From positions 1 through 16,694 of the forward strand of contig CAAEOT010000041.1 in NCBI GenBank assembly GCA_900757655.1: 16,694 nt of DNA. Direction: 5' to 3'. Shown here in pieces: positions 14,432-16,694 of the stretch; positions within the stretch are counted from its first letter, which is position 1, and each line of letters opens with the position of its first letter. This DNA comes from an uncultured Oscillospiraceae bacterium. GTDB taxonomy: Bacteria > Bacillota > Clostridia > Oscillospirales > Oscillospiraceae. Below the pieces are notes generated by a model. That model made no database searches and was not told where the DNA came from. It saw only the letters and a list, made by a program, of their open reading frames with translations. Both the position numbers and the translations under genes were made by a program.

Positions 14432-14839
14432 ATGAACATAGAACTCACCGACAAGGAGTTCCGGCGGCTGCTGGATCTCGTCTATATCGGCAACTGGATC
14501 CTCAACTCCACGCGCGAGAAAGACCGGTTTGAGGATTACGATATTTTGCAGGAAAAGCTCTTTGCGCAGTGCGCCAAAAACGGCATGAACGCGCTCATTT
14601 CCCGCTGGCAGGGGCACATTTTCCCCTCGCCCGCCTACGAAAACGGCGGCATTCACGAGGCCATCGCCGACTATGAGGACGCCGTGTTTTTCGACATTCT
14701 GGCCGAGGAACTGGCGCGGCGCGATCTCGGCTGTCTCGACAGCGAGCCGTCCGACTATACGGAGCTCAACGCCCGCATGGACGAATACATGGACGAATTT
14801 GAAAAGTCCGGCGTGGAAAATCTGGTGCTGGAGGCATGA
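14432..14839 (+). CDS. Acidic protein of unknown function
   Basis: A 135-residue soluble protein I do not recognise. It is mostly helical in appearance and strongly acidic, with aromatic pairs: TDKEFRRLLDLVYIGNWILN (8-27), then DRFEDYDILQEKLFAQCAK, an ADYEDAVFFDILAEELARRD helix and an acidic C-terminus (MDEYMDEFEKSGVENLVLEA). No metal-binding or catalytic motif stands out. The ATG at 14432 has GGGAGGG eight bases upstream; an in-frame ATG at 14381 has no such site. Its stop overlaps the start of the alkyltransferase gene (ATGA), so the two are translationally coupled, though no functional link is obvious. Confidence 0.75.
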   Translation: MNIELTDKEFRRLLDLVYIGNWILNSTREKDRFEDYDILQEKLFAQCAKNGMNALISRWQGHIFPSPAYENGGIHEAIADYEDAVFFDILAEELARRDLGCLDSEPSDYTELNARMDEYMDEFEKSGVENLVLEA

Positions 14840-15291
14840 GCACACGCGCCATCAAAACGCCCATCGGCCCGCTGACGCTGCAGGCGGACGAAGCCGCCGT
14901 CACCGCCATCCGCTTCGGCGCGGGCGGCGCGCAGGATGCCTCGCCCCTGCTCGACGCGGCCGAGGCGCAGCTGCGGGAATACTTTGCGGGCGCGCGGCGG
15001 ACATTCGACCTGCCGCTCGCCCCGCACGGCACCGCGTTTCAGCAGCGGGTCTGGGCGGCGTTGCGCACCATCCCCTATGGCGAGACGCGCACCTATGGCG
15101 AGCTCGCCGCCGCCATCGGCAATCCGAGCGCCTGCCGTGCCGTCGGTATGGCCAACCACCGCAACCCGCTTCCGATCATCATCCCCTGCCACCGCGTCAT
15201 CGGTGCGAACGGCACGCTCACCGGCTATGCCGGTGGGCTGGAGATCAAGCGGAGGCTGCTGGCGCTTGAGGGAATCAACATTTTAAAATAA
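14836..15291 (+). CDS. ogt: Methylated-DNA--[protein]-cysteine S-methyltransferase
   Basis: A 151-residue suicide repair protein that moves alkyl groups from O6-alkylguanine (and O4-alkylthymine) onto its own cysteine. The active-site motif PIIIPCHRVIG contains C118 in PCHR (117-120). The DNA-binding helix-turn-helix is YGETRTYGELAAAIGNPSAC (81-100) with R101 as the likely intercalating arginine finger. N107 in GMANHRNP and the C-terminal GYAGGLEIKRRLLALEG complete the family pattern. It lacks an AdaA-type regulatory domain, so it is a stand-alone Ogt type. The gene overlaps the preceding unknown gene by 4 bases and starts without a strong binding site of its own, as expected for coupled translation. 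Confidence 0.93.
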   Translation: MSTRAIKTPIGPLTLQADEAAVTAIRFGAGGAQDASPLLDAAEAQLREYFAGARRTFDLPLAPHGTAFQQRVWAALRTIPYGETRTYGELAAAIGNPSACRAVGMANHRNPLPIIIPCHRVIGANGTLTGYAGGLEIKRRLLALEGINILK

Positions 15292-15345
15292 AGTACCCGC
15301 GGCGGGCAGCAGAACCAATGCGGAGGGACAGAGGTACGATAGATC

Positions 15346-15462
15346 GTGACGAAGAACACGCCTGGCGCCACAGTCGCGGTCGGCGATCCGGCGCAGATCA
15401 TCCGGTATCCCGACACCAGCCGCTTCGCCGATAAAATGCAAAAGGCTATTTTCAAATTAACA
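15346..15462 (+). pseudogene. Possible remnant of a hexapeptide-repeat acyltransferase C-terminus
   Basis: The frame from GTG at 15346 reads VTKNTPGATVAVGDPAQIIR, matching the end of left-handed beta-helix acyltransferases (serine or maltose O-acetyltransferase type), which finish with a V-TKD-PP--TVVG-PA--IR pattern. A TAG at 15340-15342 blocks the frame immediately upstream, and no hexapeptide coils can be read in any frame between 15292 and 15340. The frame then runs on through the terminator hairpin into spoVAC. This looks like about 35-40 residues of a decayed gene, but the match is short and could be chance. Confidence 0.35.
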
Positions 15463-15504
15463 ACAAGCGTCTCCGTGCGTTCCGCGCGGAGGCGCTTGTT
15501 TTTG
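15462..15504 (+). terminator. Terminator upstream of spoVAC
   Basis: AACAAGCGTCTCCG (15462-15475) pairs with CGGAGGCGCTTGTT (15487-15500) over 14 bp with one G-U, followed by a T-run to 15503. It closes the alkyltransferase operon or the remnant after it and insulates spoVAC. Confidence 0.8.
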
Positions 15505-15533
15505 CATAGTTTTGCGCGCGCGCGGCCATACTG
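15504..15533 (+). promoter_or_regulatory. Candidate sigma-G promoter of spoVAC
   Basis: GCATA (15504-15508), 18 bases, CATACTG (15527-15533). This fits the forespore sigma-G pattern (GHATR, 17-18 bases, CATNHTA) at all but the last position. spoVA genes are sigma-G controlled in Bacillus. The start point would fall close to the ribosome binding site, giving a very short leader, which lowers confidence. Confidence 0.35.
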
Positions 15534-15552
15534 TGCGCAGGAGATGAGATCA

Positions 15553-15996
15553 ATGCGCATGAGCAACGAAGAATATGCGGCGTTTGTCGATTCGCTCTCG
15601 CCGCGCTCGCCGATCTGGGGCGACCTGCTGCGCGCGGGACTGGTCGGCGGCGCGATCTGCGTGGTCGGCCAGGCGCTGGTGAATCTGTATGAACACTGGG
15701 GCGCATCGGCGACCGTGGCGGCGACGTGGTGCTCGATCACGCTGGTGTTTCTCGGCGCGCTGCTGACGGGGCTGGGCGTTTACGACGATCTGGCGCGGTT
15801 CGCCGGGGCGGGATCTCTGGTGCCGATCACGGGGTTTGCAAACTCCGTCGTGTCCCCGGCGCTGGAATTCAAGACCGAGGGCTTCGTCACGGGCACGGCG
15901 GTTAAGATCTTCACGATCGCGGGGCCGGTGATCGTCTACGGCATCAGCGCGAGCGTGATCTACGGGCTGATTCTGGCCGTCTTTGGGCTGGCCTGA
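15553..15996 (+). CDS. spoVAC: Stage V sporulation protein AC (SpoVAC)
   Basis: A 147-residue inner-membrane protein of spores; SpoVAC takes part in dipicolinic acid movement and can behave as a mechanosensitive channel. Family features are clear: the N-terminal EEYAAFVDSLSPRSP lead-in, a first span with GLVGGAICVVGQ (29-40), FLGALLTGLGVYDDLARFAG (66-85), the highly conserved PITGFANSVVSPALEFKTEG (91-110), and the final spans KIFTIAGPVIVYGISA. Length is normal. The start at 15553 lies nine bases after GGAG; ATG at 15559 is possible but further from that site. It is not followed by spoVAD or spoVAE, its usual partners, but by a 55-codon gene 15 bases downstream. Confidence 0.93.
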   Translation: MRMSNEEYAAFVDSLSPRSPIWGDLLRAGLVGGAICVVGQALVNLYEHWGASATVAATWCSITLVFLGALLTGLGVYDDLARFAGAGSLVPITGFANSVVSPALEFKTEGFVTGTAVKIFTIAGPVIVYGISASVIYGLILAVFGLA

Positions 15997-16011
15997 CAAG
16001 GAGGGACGAAG

Positions 16012-16179
16012 ATGAAAGACGACAAACGCGGCGGGCGCAAACCCGCGCCGGTGCCGACCGGGCACGACCAGCGCGCGGCAGCGCGCGACCACAGTACCCC
16101 GCACGGTAACCGGAAAAACGATGTCATCCCGCCGAGCAAGGCGCATGCGCCCGACGGCATCTCCGGCTACTGGGGATAA
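16012..16179 (+). CDS. Small basic hydrophilic protein, downstream of spoVAC
   Basis: A 55-residue protein I do not recognise. It begins MKDDKRGGRKPAPVPTGHDQ, is rich in Lys, Arg, His, Gly, Pro and Asp with few hydrophobic residues, and ends DGISGYWG. It is probably disordered and resembles small acid-free spore proteins only in size and polarity, not in sequence. AAGGAGGG six bases before the ATG at 16012 is one of the best binding sites in the window, which makes a real gene likely. It sits 15 bases after spoVAC and should share its promoter, so a forespore role is a reasonable but untested inference. Confidence 0.65.
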   Translation: MKDDKRGGRKPAPVPTGHDQRAAARDHSTPHGNRKNDVIPPSKAHAPDGISGYWG

Positions 16180-16184
16180 AAATT

Positions 16185-16256
16185 CCCGCCTCAATGGGAT
16201 TGTTTGCTTTTTCCTGCGCATGGCGCAAACCGAAAGGGCGTCGATGATCGGCGGTC
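16185..16256 (+). repeat. Degenerate intergenic repeat, copy A
   Basis: The copy starts CCCGCCTCAATGG and contains a T-rich block and a CTGCGCATGGCGCA dyad before ending near GATCGGCGG. The same order recurs about 140 bases to the right (copy B). The stretch between the copies (16257-16326) has no gene I can support. Confidence 0.6.
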
Positions 16257-16326
16257 ACTTCCAACAGGCGCCCGCTCCCGTGGAAAATTTCTGAGCAGCG
16301 GGGAGGGAGCTCGAGGGGGCGAAGCG

Positions 16327-16412
16327 CCCGCCTCGAATGGAATATTTCGCTTTTTTGCTGCCTGCGCATAGCGCAGGCGCAGAAAAAAAGCGGCCGCTGA
16401 TCGCTCAGCGGC
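16327..16412 (+). repeat. Degenerate intergenic repeat, copy B, ending in a terminator
   Basis: The copy starts CCCGCCTCGAATGG, then a T-rich block, then CCTGCGCATAGCGCAGG (a near-perfect hairpin), and runs into the terminator stem of the minus-strand operon. Copies A and B share order and most bases, with small insertions in B. It looks like a mobile or amplified intergenic unit rather than coding DNA. Confidence 0.6.
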
Positions 16413-16416
16413 CGCT
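16389..16416 (-). terminator. Terminator of the minus-strand small-protein operon
   Basis: AGCGGCCGCTGA (16389-16400) pairs perfectly with TCAGCGGCCGCT (16405-16416) around a 4-base loop. On the minus strand seven T follow the stem (16383-16389). Confidence 0.9.
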
Positions 16417-16428
16417 TGCGGGATTTCC

Positions 16429-16584
16429 TTAGAACTCGGTCGTAACCGGTTTGCGGGTATGGAACTCATGGAGGACATTGTACAGCCAGCCAACGAGCTT
16501 CATATCCAGATTGAACTGGTACACGGTGAACAGAGCGCCGGAGGTAGCCAGCAGGATGGTGAGAAGCTTCTTCAACAGTTTCAT
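16429..16584 (-). CDS. Small single-TM protein after the activase gene
   Basis: A 51-residue protein I do not recognise. It has a basic amphipathic start (MKLLKKLLTILLATSG), a hydrophobic segment to about residue 24, then NLDMKLVGWLYNVLHEFH and a polar C-terminus (TRKPVTTEF). One transmembrane helix is likely. AAGGAG overlaps the stop of the activase gene, and the ATG follows 12 bases later, so translation is probably coupled. Codons are less GC-rich than in most of the window (GTT, CTG, TTC, ACC mixes), as in the neighbouring activase tail, which may mean high expression. The pairing suggests a membrane accessory of the dehydratase system, but there is no direct evidence. Confidence 0.7.
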   Translation of the reverse strand: MKLLKKLLTILLATSGALFTVYQFNLDMKLVGWLYNVLHEFHTRKPVTTEF

Positions 16585-16596
16585 GTAATCGTCTCC

Positions 16597-16694
16597 TTAC
16601 TTCTTGGCGAGACCCTTCTGGCGAGCGTACTCGGCAGCACCCAGAGCGCCCATCAGCTGCGGGTCGGTCTTCAGCTCAACGACTTTGAACTTCA
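16597..16694 (-). CDS. C-terminus of a probable acyl-CoA dehydratase activase (BadF/HgdC type)
   Basis: Only the last 32 codons are inside the window; the gene continues beyond 16694. The ending VVELKTDPQLMGALGAAEYA, then RQKGLAKK, matches the C-terminus of ATP-dependent activators of 2-hydroxyacyl-CoA dehydratases, where a P-[QD]-x-x-GALGAA block closes the ASKHA fold. Such iron-sulfur proteins inject one electron into the dehydratase using ATP and are typical of amino-acid-fermenting Clostridia; the ferredoxin at 8149 is the kind of donor they use. The stop at 16597 is followed at once by the ribosome binding site of the small membrane protein. With so little sequence, another ASKHA-type protein is possible, as is a short gene starting at the edge. 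Confidence 0.6.
   Translation of the reverse strand, partial: KFKVVELKTDPQLMGALGAAEYARQKGLAKK

Noticed and set aside
16124..16493. Two minus-strand frames (81 and 100 codons) across the right-hand repeat
   Set aside because: They run through the terminator and both repeat copies and overlap the small membrane-protein gene; they are best explained as open frames inside a repeat.

Overview
The window looks like chromosome from a spore-forming, GC-rich member of the Clostridia, most likely Oscillospiraceae (Oscillibacter, Dysosmobacter or a relative). This rests on the sporulation genes spoIID, spmAB and spoVAC, an AbrB with a cysteine-rich tail, a clostridial 2[4Fe-4S] ferredoxin, AGGAGG-type ribosome binding sites, and the apparent tail of an acyl-CoA dehydratase activase of amino-acid fermenters. 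No phage, insertion sequence, CRISPR array, rRNA or tRNA was seen.

Layout. 38-2928 (minus) is a three-gene operon: a DUF5058 membrane protein, a second polytopic membrane protein and an M20 metallo-carboxypeptidase, with ATGA or near-zero spacing. It reads like an uptake-plus-hydrolysis module for a peptide or N-acyl amino acid. Upstream on the same strand is an 8-TM protein of unknown role (3008-3814). Its sigma-A promoter overlaps a probable sigma-E promoter for the divergent spoIID (3922-4911). 4957-7919 (minus) carries clpC and a PaaI-type thioesterase. Divergent from clpC is a 56-residue ferredoxin (8149-8319), then trmN6-rsmI (8418-9982), which converge on abrB (10045-10290); trmN6/yabB, rsmI/yabC and abrB also lie together in Bacillus. 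spmA-spmB (10686-11785) follow, with a candidate sigma-E promoter far upstream. A 307-bp AT-rich gap (11786-12092) holds an orphan promoter, a palindrome and a hairpin but no gene. 12093-14239 (minus) is a DUF1934 (ywiB-like) gene and argS. Divergent from them is a two-gene operon of an unknown acidic protein and an O6-alkylguanine-DNA alkyltransferase (14432-15291). A probable remnant of an acyltransferase, a terminator, then spoVAC and a 55-codon gene follow. The right end has a degenerate intergenic repeat, a terminator, a 51-residue single-TM protein and the activase tail, all in a minus-strand operon.

How it fits together. Most of the window is housekeeping (tRNA charging, rRNA and tRNA methylation, protein quality control, DNA repair) interleaved with three sporulation loci. 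Each sporulation locus has a promoter-like match to the sigma factor expected for its Bacillus counterpart. Nothing here is clearly a new defence or biosynthetic system. The least explained items are the orphan transcription unit before argS, the DUF5058/M20 module, the degenerate HIGH motif of ArgRS, and the small genes at the right end.
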